Source of the DNA: Doryteuthis pealeii
Lineage: Eukaryota; Mollusca; Cephalopoda; Myopsida; Loliginidae
Length of the DNA stretch: 64,000 nt
Assembly: GCA_023376005.1 (NCBI GenBank)
Contig: CM042141.1
Location: 100,168,448 to 100,232,447 of the forward strand
Direction of reading: 5' to 3'
Shown here: positions 55,066 through 64,000 of the stretch, one piece after another
Layout of the letters: every line of letters begins with the position of its first letter
Numbering within the stretch: position 1 is the stretch's first letter
The notes under the pieces: generated by a model
Seen by the model: the letters and a program-made list of their open reading frames with translations, nothing else
Databases searched by the model: none
What the model was told of the DNA's origin: nothing
Program-made: the position numbers and the translations under genes

Positions 55066-55713
55066 CAACGAGGGTGAGCCAAAAGTTTCGCAGTATTTTG
55101 GTAATATGAGGCACAATTCGTGGGCCAAAAGTTTCGAAATATTTTGGTAACGTGATGCACAGTTCGTGGACCAAAAGTTTCGCAATATTTTGGTAACGTG
55201 AGGCACAGTTCGTGGGCTAAAAGTTACGAAATATTTTGGTAACGTGAAGCACAATTTGTGAGCCAAAATTTTCGCAATATTTTGGTAACGTGAGGCACTA
55301 TTCGTGGACCAAAAGTTTCGCAATATTTTGGTAACGTGAGGCACAGTTCGTGGGCCAACAGTTTCGCAATATTTTGGTAACGTGAGGCACAGTTCGTGGG
55401 CCAAAGTTTCGCAATATTTTGGTAACGTGAGGCACAGTTCGTGGGCCAAAAGTTACGAAATATTTTGGTAACGTGAGGCACAATTCGTGAGCCAAAAGTT
55501 TCGCAATATTTTGGTAACGTGAGGCACAATTCGTGAGCCAAAAGTTTCGCAATATTTTGGTAACGTGAGGCACAATTCGTGAGCCAAAAGTTTCGCAATA
55601 TTTTGGTAACGTGAGACACAATTCGTGAGCCAAAAGTTTCGCAATATTTTGGTAACGTGAGGCACAATTCTTGAGCCAAAAGTTTCGCAATATTTTGGTA
55701 ACGTGAGGCACAA
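55066..55713. repeat. 46 bp satellite array, about 14 units
   Basis: The unit reads AATATTTTGGTAACGTGAGG, then CACAATTCGTGGGCCAAAAG and TTTCGC. It matches the subrepeat inside LTR2 (54040-54165). Units are highly alike, with two main subtypes (GTGGGCC and GTGAGCC). Because 46 is not a multiple of 3, all three minus-strand frames stay open and give the apparent proteins at 54976-55818. Confidence 0.93.
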
Positions 55714-55769
55714 TTCAGCAGCTCCGGATGGTGCTGCTGAGGTCGTGAAGGTGACGATGAACCACTCGG

Positions 55770-55905
55770 GACTGTTTGGTTGTTTTGTTTTACGGCATAT
55801 CAATTCTTTTCGGGTCATTTAATGCCGAATCAAGTCATTTTGATAAACAAGGGTCTCGGGTTGCTTACAGTACCTGCTTTTGATTAAGTAGACACTACAC
55901 TGGAC
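55770..55905 (-). mobile_element. 5S-derived SINE tail and 5S edge
   Basis: The stem-loop tail (GGCATATCAATTCTTTTCGG ... AATGCCG) is followed by GTTGCTTACAGTACCTGC, the end of the 5S-like head. The remainder of the head is lost. Confidence 0.75.
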
Positions 55906-55921
55906 TAAATAAATGGCATAC

Positions 55922-55963
<42 letters not shown>

Positions 55964-55969
<6 letters not shown>

Positions 55970-56003
55970 CACGTGTTTCGGGGTATCACCTCTCATCAGT
56001 GTG
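55964..56003 (-). ncRNA. Type I hammerhead ribozyme
   Basis: The minus strand gives helix I CACA, core CUGAUGA, stem II GAGGU-GAU-ACCCC (one A-C mismatch, canonical G-C first pair), GAAAC, a two-pair helix III AC-ACGU-GU, C as cleavage base, and UGUG closing helix I. Every conserved core base is present. The predicted cut is after the C opposite 55968, at the edge of the (TA)n tail. Confidence 0.85.
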
Positions 56004-56021
56004 GTTATACATTAACAGCTA

Positions 56022-56088
56022 CCCCTGGCCGGGTTTGAGACCCGAATGAACTTTCGTTCGCCAAGCCTCTTACCCGTGCGACCAGAGG
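56022..56088 (-). ncRNA. tRNA-like head of the hammerhead retroposon
   Basis: The acceptor-like stem CCTCTGG/CCAGGGG pairs over seven positions, and the T arm UCGGG-UCUCAAA-CCCGG over five. Box A-like TGGTCGCACGGGTAAGAGG and box B-like GGGTCTCAAACCC are present. The anticodon arm is poor, so it is a Pol III promoter relic, not a working tRNA. Confidence 0.7.
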
Positions 56089-56383
56089 CAGTTGTCAAAT
56101 ATAGGAGAATATTTAATTGCTACATTTCTAAGCGGAAATGAATTAGACCATTTTCAATAAAGTTAGCGGTCTGATGAAACTTATAGGTATACACAGATAC
56201 CTATGGACAGAAATAGATCTATAATCGGAAAATGACTGATTCTTAAGCCTTTTTCTTTATCAATTATATTGTTCTGTTCAATTATATTGAACATCAATTC
56301 TTAACTTGGACCTGAACTACTCTGACATTCCGCCGTTGGAAGAAAGGGCCAATCTAGAACCATCCGAATACCAACTTACCTGG

Positions 56384-56391
<8 letters not shown>

Positions 56392-56427
<36 letters not shown>
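56392..56427. repeat. (TA)n-(GA)n microsatellite
   Basis: A short compound tract. Confidence 0.92.
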
Positions 56428-56431
<4 letters not shown>

Positions 56432-56499
56432 ATTTGTATGATATTTATTGGCAGAATTACGCATTAACAGAAATTATTCAAGAACTTATTCTTTTTTTT

Positions 56500-56672
56500 T
56501 CTTTTGTAGACTACTGCGTCTTTGATTTATTCAAAACAGCATCCAACATCCTAGTGAATTTCCCATGTATCCTTTTCTCCAATCGTTTCGTCAAAGTCCG
56601 CGTTGTGCAACCATAGAGTAGTACCGACACGGCTATAGCTTGGAAGTATTTCCGTTATAATAAGATGAGAAT
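56500..56672 (-). pseudogene. RTE-like reverse transcriptase fragment
   Basis: The minus strand reads YFQAIAVSVLLYGCTTRTLT, then KRLEKRIHGKF and TRMLDAVLNKS before a stop. It matches the start of the 28853 frame and the inverted part at 14262. Both ends are truncated. Confidence 0.78.
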
Positions 56673-56714
56673 AATATACGAAAGTGTTGCATAATATCTT
56701 TGTGGTCTTCTGTA

Positions 56715-56716
<2 letters not shown>

Positions 56717-56763
<47 letters not shown>

Positions 56764-56772
56764 GGAGAGAGT

Positions 56773-56814
<42 letters not shown>

Positions 56815-56822
56815 GAGAGAGA
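56717..56822. repeat. (GA)n microsatellite
   Basis: An interrupted GA tract. Arg-Glu frames are artefacts. Confidence 0.95.
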
Positions 56823-57008
56823 ATCGCCAATACGTATACACGGAAATTATTCAAGCACTTTGTTATTTTTTCTCGTTTTTTTTATTTATTTTATTTTCTC
56901 TGTGAATTAGATGTTGCTAAAGGTCAGGCGATATTTAGTCCCCCTTTCGCTTTGACGTCACTCAGTATCCGACTTTTATTTTAGGATGAGAAAGGTATAA
57001 AAAAACAA

Positions 57009-57009
<1 letters not shown>

Positions 57010-57055
<46 letters not shown>
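57010..57055. repeat. (TTA)n microsatellite
   Basis: About 15 units, without a neighbouring Dong-like fragment. Confidence 0.95.
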
Positions 57056-57056
<1 letters not shown>

Positions 57057-57360
57057 CATAATAGAAAAACAAGAAGTAATTCGAGTATTTTTTTGCGCAG
57101 TCGGTCTTTTCCATGACTAGCGATATTTGATCGTGGGAATAATTGTCTCACTACTCCATTACCATTTTCTTCCATTCTCAGTCTTAACTAATTCCAATCT
57201 ATTTTTGAAGACACCCCGAACCCCCCCCCACACACACTTATGATATTTTCACTGAATTAAAAAAAGCAACAAAAAAACCCAAAAAAAACTAGATCAAGGC
57301 CAGTATAGCCTTACACATTTTGGCAAAATTCAGCAAGGTTGCCTACTGTTGTGAAGAGTT

Positions 57361-57845
57361 GGTTGGTTGGTTGGTTTTTACAGCATGTCAACCCTTGTAG
57401 GGTTATTTTTAGGCCGAAAACATTTTCATATTCTTTCGGGATGGGTACTCAATTTTCAAGAGACATTTTTAACTCATTTTTTCCCTAATAAATACCACCA
57501 CTCCGGGTCAGAGTAAACCTGGGAGTAATAGTGATGAAGGGGTACTCCACATTTCCCAGGCTTCAAAATTGTAACTTCACCATAAGATTTAACAAGGGCA
57601 ATACGGTCGGAAAAGTCCTATAGGTATTAGGGCTTGGCGTGACCAGCCGATTGATCGGGGGGGGGGCATCTCCGACTGCTCGTCTAGCCTAAGTAAAGAA
57701 GTGTTTCATATCATGGAATACTCAGTCACCAAGGTTCCATCCTTAAGCATAATGGGTCGCCACCCACGGCCAACAGGTGGCCCCATTGGGGAGAGGTTTA
57801 ACCCTCTGCAGAGGTGCTGTCGGTGTATTGTAAAGTACCAACCGT
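57361..57845 (-). mobile_element. Family A copy with internal loss
   Basis: From GGTTGGTTGGTTTTTACAGC (3' tail) to GTCGGTGTATTGTAAAGTAC (5' end). About 70 bp between CATAAGATTTAAC and AAGGGCAATACGG are missing. Confidence 0.83.
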
Positions 57846-58194
57846 CTGGACTGTTGTGAAGGGGGCTATAGATTACAGGGCTGATTATCATGTAGGAACT
57901 GGGACTTCTTTTCCTGGAGAAGTAAACAAACAATAGAACAATGAAGGCACCGTGGCGTAATGCTTCTTGTCGTCGAATGTGGATACGGATACCCAATTGA
58001 TTGATTGCGCAACAACTAAAACAGGTCTCTTAACGTATATACTCGTTTATAAGACAATCTCGTGTATAGGTCGACTCTTAATTTTGGGTCATGAAACAAT
58101 TCATGGAATTAATTGCTGAAGACAAGGGTTGCCATTCGTTCTTATTACACTTGAATTTCTAGATTACAAAATTATTACTCATGTGCTTCCCTTA

Positions 58195-58940
58195 CTCCCA
58201 CTTGTAGTACCTGTTAGGATTCCATCAATGGATCAAATATAGTGTTGGAAGTTTGGTATATGAGGTGTGCTGTAGCCCACCACTTGAACTTATAGACTCT
58301 GCGTGGCGCGTGGATTAAATCCAGCCAATCAACAGGTTGAATGCGTGGTTAGTTAACTATTTAATCGCCGATCTTGAAGGCCATCATTTGCACGTATTCG
58401 ACACGAACGAACGGATCAGCACCGAGGACTATGCTTGACACAAGGATTCTGCCTAACAACGAGGAACAACCAAGGACTCTGCTTAACACAAGGATTCTTC
58501 CCTAAGGAACAACCAAAGGATTCTGCCTAACACTGAAGAACAACCAAGGATTCTTTACTAAGGAATAACCAAAGGATTCTATTTAACACTAAGGAACACA
58601 AGGATCTCCACTAAAGAGCTCACCTGCAGCCTAAAAATGGCCACAAAAATCGTAACATATATCCGTTTTAAAATTATCCGTATTAATAAGAATACGTGAA
58701 ACCATATAACTGTGTATAAATTATTAGTATTAGAAAAGGATACTTGAAACCATATAACCGAATGCAATTATTAGTGTTAGAAAAGAATACTTGATACCAT
58801 ATATGAATTTGAAAAAAAAATGAAATAAAATAAACAACTACAGAAGAGTTATGAATATGAACGTACAATTAACGCAATTCCTTAAACTCTAGAAATAAGA
58901 TAACCGAGATGTTTTGAAATGCCGTTAAAATCAATCAATA
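58195..58940 (+). mobile_element. Family A' copy hit by LTR3
   Basis: GTACCTGTTAGGATTCCATC lies before the LTR. After it come GTTTTAAAATTATCCGTATT, three minisatellite units (ATACTTGAAACCATATAACC) and the 3' end GAAATGCCGTTAAAATC with AATC repeats. Confidence 0.78.
58243..58657 (+). mobile_element. Solo LTR, family LTR3 (long form)
   Basis: It starts TGTTGGAAGTTTGGTATATG and ends CAAAAATCGTAACA. Flanks TATAG (58238-58242) and TATAT (58658-58662) differ by one base. At 415 bp it is longer than its relatives because the GGAACAACCAAGGATTCT unit is repeated about six times. Confidence 0.86.
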
Positions 58941-59014
58941 TATATATATATATAAATGTTTTAATAATATAATTGCACATAGTGTTGCGAAAAAGATGAA
59001 TTTATTATGATTAT

Positions 59015-59059
59015 GTCGACGTTTAAACGTTTCGGTTTATGTAAAACCGTCTTCAGGAC
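59015..59059 (-). ncRNA. Hammerhead-like motif
   Basis: The minus strand gives GUC, CUGAAGA, one extra C, stem II GGUUU...AAACC, GAA, helix III ACGUUUAAACGU (self-complementary), C, and GAC pairing with the first GUC. The layout equals that at 15121-15163, with stem II and helix III sequences changed but still paired. The extra base before stem II is non-canonical. Confidence 0.58.
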
Positions 59060-59119
59060 AATAAGATAAAAAGAAGAGAAAAAGATAATTTCATATATTG
59101 GATTAAATCATGTTGTTAT

Positions 59120-59225
59120 GATAACACGTGAAATACTCTTTGAAGGTGTGCTGAAGTCCACCATTTAAACTTATAGACTCTGTATTAGCGCGTGGTCAAT
59201 GACCCCACGTTTTAATTGTTTATAA
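59120..59225 (+). mobile_element. LTR3 fragment
   Basis: GAAGGTGTGCTGAAGTCCAC and AACTTATAGACTCTG match the 5' third of the LTR3 copy at 58243. Confidence 0.6.
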
Positions 59226-59384
59226 TACATAGGTCTATTTCTGTGACAAAATTATTGCTTAAAAAAAAAAGTAGGTTAGCTTACCGGTGGTTCTAGTACC
59301 TTTATAATCTGGAAATATGTTTTTATTTATCTTTCTGTATATCCTTCCTTCTAACTGTTTGAACTCAATTTTCTACTCGTGACG

Positions 59385-59530
59385 ATGATTTATTTTAAGC
59401 GATTTATCGGCCTTTATTTCTCTCCTGCGTTTTTTTCTCTTTCTTTTACACTTTTCGCTCTCTATATAATAGGTCTATCACTCTCTTTCTATCTATCTAT
59501 CTCCTACACGCTACTGACTGAGCTAAACCG

Positions 59531-59577
<47 letters not shown>

Positions 59578-59580
59578 GAA
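59385..59580 (+). repeat. Diverged unit of the (CT)n/(TA)n tandem block
   Basis: TTTATCGGCCTTTATTTCTC, GCTCTCTATATAATAGGTC and a (CTAT)n-(TA)n end match the units at 60300-60470. About 500 bp of other sequence lies between. Confidence 0.6.
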
Positions 59581-59693
59581 ACGTTGACTTACCGGTGAAT
59601 TTGGTCACGATGGTTAGTAAGTGTAGAATTCAGAGGGGTAAGTCAGTGATATAACAAATACAAAGTGCTCAATATGAGTAGAGCAAATTTATT

Positions 59694-59753
59694 TGTGTGG
59701 TCATTGCATTAAAATGTTCGTTGCAACGAACATTTTAATGCAATGACCACACA
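59694..59753. repeat. Perfect 60 bp palindrome
   Basis: Arms 59694-59723 and 59724-59753 are exact reverse complements over 30 bp with no spacer (centre GTTCGTTG/CAACGAAC). Confidence 0.97.
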
Positions 59754-59802
59754 CGTGAAATCGACTGCTATTAATCGGTGTCTCAATTAATTCAGTGGAT
59801 TT

Positions 59803-59839
59803 AACCCTGAAGATCCTTATGGTGAAACTCGAGTAGGTT
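59803..59839 (+). ncRNA. Possible hammerhead ribozyme
   Basis: The plus strand gives AACC, CUGAAGA, a weak stem II (CC-UUAU-GG flanked by a U-U pair), GAA, helix III ACUCGAGU, A as cleavage base, and GGUU pairing with AACC. Core bases fit, but stem II has only two Watson-Crick pairs. (TA)n follows 22 bp later, as in the other hammerhead elements. Confidence 0.45.
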
Positions 59840-59855
59840 ATCTCTTGTACCCATT

Positions 59856-59861
<6 letters not shown>

Positions 59862-59888
<27 letters not shown>
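59862..59888. repeat. (TA)n microsatellite
   Basis: It is followed at once by ACTAGCAAAAGTACCCGG. Confidence 0.93.
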
Positions 59889-59889
<1 letters not shown>

Positions 59890-59944
59890 CTAGCAAAAGT
59901 ACCCGGTCCATGAACGGACGAAAACATTTTTAGGAACACCAGGG

Positions 59945-60100
59945 AGTGTTCCTAAAAAGGGTATGACATTAAAGTGCATCTTATGTGAAATTCTATTTCT
60001 GGAGCTCTGGGAAGTGTGGAATACTCCTTCATTGCCATTTTAATCCAGAGTTGTAGTACTTGTTAGGGACCCATCTATGGGTTGAATAGATTATATATAT
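59945..60100 (+). mobile_element. Family A fragment
   Basis: GGTATGACATTAAAGTGCAT, GGAGCTCTGGGAAGTGTGGA and GGGACCCATCTATGGGTTGA are the 3' half of family A without the tail. Confidence 0.75.
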
Positions 60101-60104
60101 TATT

Positions 60105-60139
60105 TCTCTATACTGCGTTTTTTCTTTTCGCTTCATAGC

Positions 60140-60192
<53 letters not shown>

Positions 60193-60417
60193 ATATATAT
60201 ATATATATATTATATATATATATATATATGTGTGTGTTTTAGTTTCTGTTGATCTTTCTCAAAAGTCTAGAACAGCTTTTCCCCGTTTTTCTCTAATCCA
60301 CTGTATCTATCATTTTAAAATGAGTTTTTAAAAGATCGGCCTTGTATTTCTCTCAATCTACTACAAGTACACTCTTTGCTCTATACCTGATAGGTCGCAT
60401 CACCTCTCTCTCTCTCT

Positions 60418-60466
<49 letters not shown>

Positions 60467-60612
60467 GTTTTTGATAATTTCTCTCCCTAGTGTATCCTCT
60501 TCTTATCCTCTGAATCTATCATTTTAAAATTAGTTTTTTTTCTCGGTCTTTATCTCTCTCAATTCTGCGGTTTTTTTTGGTTTTTTTACTCTTTTAACTC
60601 AATACCTAACAA

Positions 60613-60710
<98 letters not shown>

Positions 60711-60790
60711 TTCTTGTTTCTTTTCTCCCAAGTCTACAGTTATCTTTTTTCCTCGTTCTCTCTATCTACCCGGAAGCTTACAGATAATTA
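60105..60790. repeat. ~230 bp tandem units, each with (CT)n-(TA)n
   Basis: Three units start near 60105, 60300 and 60500. Each has CTATCATTTTAAAATGAGTT-like or TTTATCTCTCTCAATTCTGC-like sequence, a CT run, and a TA run. Units are diverged except for the microsatellites. Confidence 0.75.
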
Positions 60791-61290
60791 CTTCCGTTCT
60801 CGACCACCCTCACTCCATAGAACATTATCGTGAAGCCAGCTCACGCCCAAAGTTCCTCTTCCATTCTCGCCACCGCCGCCGCCGCCGCCACTCGACCCAG
60901 TAAAATTAGAATATGTCTTTCCGGATGTTACAGGACAGACATAGACCCACCTGCCAGCCATAACCAGCTCAACATAGTCAGTGGTCATTATCGCCGGATT
61001 ATAACGTGGGAAATACGCTTAAATCGACACTTTGTGAATTGCTGCCAGTGCGCACAACATATTCCGCTTACCGGAAGTAGTCTGACTGCCATGTTGCTTT
61101 TGATCTGTCATAAAGCCAACTCTCTTTCCACGAATATTCACTTCCGTCCTAGGACCACAAAAACAGGACAAAAACACAAGAAGAAAATAACAACCCTTTC
61201 CTACCAAATTCGGCAGCAACCACAACATCAATACGAATAATGATGATGATAATGATTTTAACAATATTTTGGTGAAATTTCTTTCCAAGA
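60790..61290. other. GC-richer segment with (GCC)n, promoter-like
   Basis: It holds a (CCG)6 run (60871-60890), CTTACCGGAAGTAGTCTG (ETS-like) at 61070, GCGCACAACATATTCCGC and CACTTCCGTCC. Open frames of 136 codons (plus, 60830-61240) and 89 codons (minus, 61019-61288) overlap it, and neither shows a known domain. A first exon with promoter is possible but unproven. Confidence 0.25.
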
Positions 61291-61459
61291 CAGTTTAAAT
61301 GATTTTTTCAGGGTGTGTATAGTTGTGTTGTTCAAATTGTATGTAATAAGTAATTGAGAGTTACCTCCCGTATTTTATGATTACGTCCTCTTTGGAGAAC
61401 TCTCTGGTGATTTCTAGAGTATATAAGCTCTCAGTAAGTGTACCAATTATTCTAAGTGG

Positions 61460-61888
61460 AATAAAGCTTATCAGTGTTATCGTTTTCATTAAATAAAAAA
61501 ACATATTAGAATGTTCTGAGTCAACTATATCTATCTATCTATCTATCTATCTATCTGTCTGTCTGTCTATCTATCTATCTCAGTCTATTTATATCTAGTT
61601 CAGTCAGTTAATATCTATCTGTCTATCTGAGTTTGTTCATTAGAGTAGGCCAATTTTAGAACTCTAACGTAGAATAAAGCTTTCCAAAGCATATCAGTGT
61701 TATCGTTTTCATTACATAAAAAAACATACTGGAATGTTCTGAGTCAACTATATCTATCTATCTATCTATCTATCTATCTGTCTATCTATCTATCTCAGTC
61801 TATTCATATCTAGTTCAGTCTGTTAATATCTATCTGTCTATCTGAGTTTGTTCATTAGAGTAGGTCAATTTTAGAACTCTAACGTTTC
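61460..61888. repeat. ~214 bp tandem duplication with (CTAT)n
   Basis: Unit 1 (61460-61673) and unit 2 (61674-61888) both run from GAATAAAGCTT through CAGTGTTATCGTTTTCATTA, a CTAT/CTGT tract and GAGTTTGTTCATTAGAGTAG. They are about 95% alike outside the tracts. A TATA-like GAGTATATAAGCTCTCAG lies just upstream at 61417. Confidence 0.9.
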
Positions 61889-62730
61889 CCACGTGACAAA
61901 AGTTGCAAATTAACATAAAGAATTATCATACAAAATATTTTTCTTCAAAACTTAGCCTTCGTTTGAGGAAATAAAATATTTTAAATTGTTATTATCACTG
62001 TTACAGCTTATTTATTAGGTAAAAAAATCCCAGCATATCAGAGGTGTCGGTGGTGATGGGGGCATATTTTATTCGTTTCATTTAAAATGACAACCATTCC
62101 TGTTTCAGATACTGAAATTGATAAATTTTCTAACCAATTTCTTTACTAAATGTTGCGAAAACAAGGATTTTGGTGCATTTTAGCAGACTATCTTTGAGGT
62201 TATTTCCTAAAACAATAATGCATGTAAGAGTATCCGTTTTCATTATACCAACACACAACTGTTTGTGGCTGTTCTCTAGCTAACCAATTTGGTTCCTGAG
62301 AGAGGAAGGTGGACGTGGAAATCATAATATTTAGAAATCATAGAAATGTTTATTGATTATTGTCAATAATGTTTATATCATTTTAACATTTCAACGTGAA
62401 TCGATTTTTCTATATAATAGCCATTTAGGTCTATACATTTTGTAGGCGTTGTGTCAGTTTTTGTATGAACATGTCATACCGGCTCGCCTCTATGTCGTTG
62501 AGAAAGCGTTGAACCTCTCCTTCGCTGCAAACTCCCATTTACGGACTTTTTTGACATCCATGCTCTACTCGCCATACACTTCCGTTAATTGGCGATGAAT
62601 TTCAATCGGATTAAAGCCTTTTGCGTTTAAAAACCCAACGACTGCGTGAACTTCCCACTTGACAGTGGCGTCAATCAGGAGCTCCAACAGAAACAACTGC
62701 CAAGCCAAGACTCAGCAGGGGGGTACCACC
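61889..62730. other. No recognised element
   Basis: Unique-looking AT-rich sequence. No repeat family or coding frame was recognised. Confidence 0.4.
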
Positions 62731-62735
62731 TCGCA

Positions 62736-63258
62736 CTAGGGCCACCTGTTGGCCGTGGGAAGCGACCAGTGATGCTAGTGTCTGAGCAGTTCATGACATG
62801 CAATACTCCACTTTGGCCCTTAGTCAGGCTAAATGGGCGGTCAGAGATCAATCGGCTGGTCACGTCAAGCCCTAGCACCTATATGATTAACCGAACGCTA
62901 TTGCCCTTATGGCAACCCCCAACCCTTTTTATGTATGTGCTTAGAAGGCAGTGGCAGAGGGTCTTAGAGTCCTTAGTATGACGTTAAACTGCATCTAATG
63001 GTGAAGTTCCAATTCTGGAGATCTAGGGAGTGTGGAGTACCCCTTCATCGCCATTACTCCCAGGTCCACTCTGACCTGGAGTGGTAGTACATGTTAGGTT
63101 CCTATCTATAGGTTACATAAAAGAAAATGAGTTAACAAAATGTGTTTAAAAAATAAGTTTTAAAAAAACGAATTTTCAATATCCATCAAGAATGAATAAA
63201 ACAAAACGTCTTCGGCATAAAATGACCCAACAAAGATTGACATGCCATAAAATCAAAA
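62736..63258 (+). mobile_element. Family A copy
   Basis: CCACCTGTTGGCCGTGGGAA near the start, GTATGACGTTAAACTGCATC, ATTACTCCCAGGTCCACTCT, and the 3' stem-loop (TTCGGCATAAAATGACCC ... TTGACATGCC). The first 60 bp are missing. Confidence 0.86.
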
Positions 63259-63587
63259 ACGAAAGAAAAGAAAGAAAGAAAGAAGATTTTTCAAATAACA
63301 AACACACAAAAAGGGTGTTTTTGATTATTTAATTGAAAAATGTTACTTATTTCTTCAAAACTGTATATCTGACACTTGCAAAAATGTGTGTAATTTCTTT
63401 TTGCGGCGATTACTTTAATCAAACGCGTCTCCCATCTCTCATCAAACTTGGGGGATTTTTTTCCACTTCTCCTTGCAAAACTCAACAATTTGAGAAATGT
63501 CCGAGGGATATCTGGCATGAACCGCCAGGTTCAGTTCTAACTACAACATTTCTATTGGATTGAGATCCGGACTTTATATTTTTACCC

Positions 63588-63783
63588 TTCATCACCATTG
63601 CTCCCTGATCCACTCTGACCCGGAGTGGTAGTACATGTTAGGGTCCCATCTATGGGTTAAATAGAAAAACATGAGTTCATAAACAAAATTGTATTAGCCA
63701 TTAAGAATTGATTTATTTCAAAACTTTATCGGCATTAAATGACCCACCGAGGTTGATATGCCGTAAAACAAAACCAAACCAAA
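63588..63783 (+). mobile_element. Family A 3' third
   Basis: CATCACCATTGCTCCCTGAT to GTTGATATGCCGTAAAAC with AAACC repeats. It is 5'-truncated and very close to the 403-1004 copy. Confidence 0.86.
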
Positions 63784-63867
63784 TTTATATTTTTAGTATA
63801 TATAAGTTTAGGTTGTGTTCTTATGGAAAAAACAGGGACAATTTATACTATTTAGATTTTTCGGAAT

Positions 63868-64000
63868 GTTTACCTCATCTTTATTGTTATCTACACAACG
63901 TTTCGGCCGATACATCATCCGGCCTTCTTCAGTTGTTTCTTGTTGAACTCGGGAAACTTCTCGCCGAACTCGGCACCCTTCTTGTCGAATTGGGGAGCCT
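63868..64000 (-). mobile_element. SINE H copy, 3' part
   Basis: The minus strand has CTGAAGA-A-GGCCG...CGGCC-GAAACG then TTGTGTAGATAACAATAAAG. The element runs off the window end. Confidence 0.75.

Larger units (their letters stand above)
55926..56091 (-). mobile_element. Compact tRNA-like plus hammerhead retroposon
   Basis: On the minus strand the order is tRNA-like head (56088-56022), 18 nt spacer, hammerhead ribozyme (56003-55964), (TA)n (55963-55926). It has no further body. The whole transcribed part would be about 125 nt. This is the simplest member of the tRNA-hammerhead class in the window. Confidence 0.82.

Noticed and set aside
54976..55818. Overlapping 120-157 codon minus-strand frames resembling repeat proteins
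   Set aside because: A 46 bp tandem repeat lacks stops in all three minus-strand frames. The three frames give the same peptides shifted, so no frame is selected.

Overview
This is a repeat-dense eukaryotic window with no convincing host protein-coding gene and no canonical tRNA or rRNA gene. Nearly all of it is interspersed retroposons, solo LTRs, minisatellites and microsatellites. A metazoan mollusc genome, most likely a coleoid cephalopod, fits best. The reasons are the density of tRNA-headed SINEs, the very long (TA)n, (GA)n, (TAA)n and (CA)n tracts, and the style of the LINE fragments. This assignment is inference from sequence style, not a database match. The long open frames are translated simple repeats or parts of repeats.

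Layout. 1-1284: a ~600 bp retroposon (called family A here) nested inside another copy of itself. 1500-4400: a solo LTR, several tRNA-SINEs, and a large head-to-head palindrome carrying a hammerhead-ribozyme sequence. 6060-8790: four fragments of a restriction-like-endonuclease LINE (Dong/R4/R2-like), each set in (TTA)n tracts. 9150-13640: a LINE 3' end, a 5S-rRNA-derived SINE, other SINEs, a MITE, a 215 bp palindrome and another family A copy. 13700-16100: a ~44 bp minisatellite split by a 5'-inverted LINE copy, a hammerhead-like motif and an LTR. 16740-18240: two more Dong-like copies. 19150-23100: decayed LINE pieces and a ~1.9 kb purine-only region. 23500-30600: family A, SINEs, Dong-like and RTE-like copies. 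30800-33370: a minisatellite, a 5S-SINE, and family A' hit by an LTR. 34380-42560: tRNA-headed SINEs with a hammerhead-like 3' motif, Dong, LTR and LINE fragments, and inverted pairs. 43000-46100: purine tracts, a GC-richer island and a solo LTR. 46400-52980: microsatellites, SINEs, family A, a MITE and an LTR. 53026-54201: two adjacent solo LTRs. 55066-55713: a 46 bp satellite array apparently grown from a subrepeat of the second LTR. 55920-56090: a compact tRNA-like plus hammerhead retroposon. 57360-64000: family A copies, another LTR, hammerhead-like motifs, tandem (CT)n/(TA)n blocks and a 214 bp tandem duplication.

How the parts relate. Several unrelated Pol III-type heads (5S rRNA and several tRNA types) and the ~600 bp family A appear to share one 3' stem-loop ending in short AACC/AATC-type repeats, as expected if one LINE machinery mobilised them. 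A second group has a tRNA-like head followed by a hammerhead or hammerhead-like core and ends next to (TA)n. Microsatellites sit at element 3' ends throughout: (TAA)n with the Dong-like LINE, (TA)n with SINE1 and the hammerhead elements, (ATG)n with the RTE-like LINE. Everything here was read by eye; boundaries of old copies are good to about 10-20 bp unless a target-site duplication is quoted.
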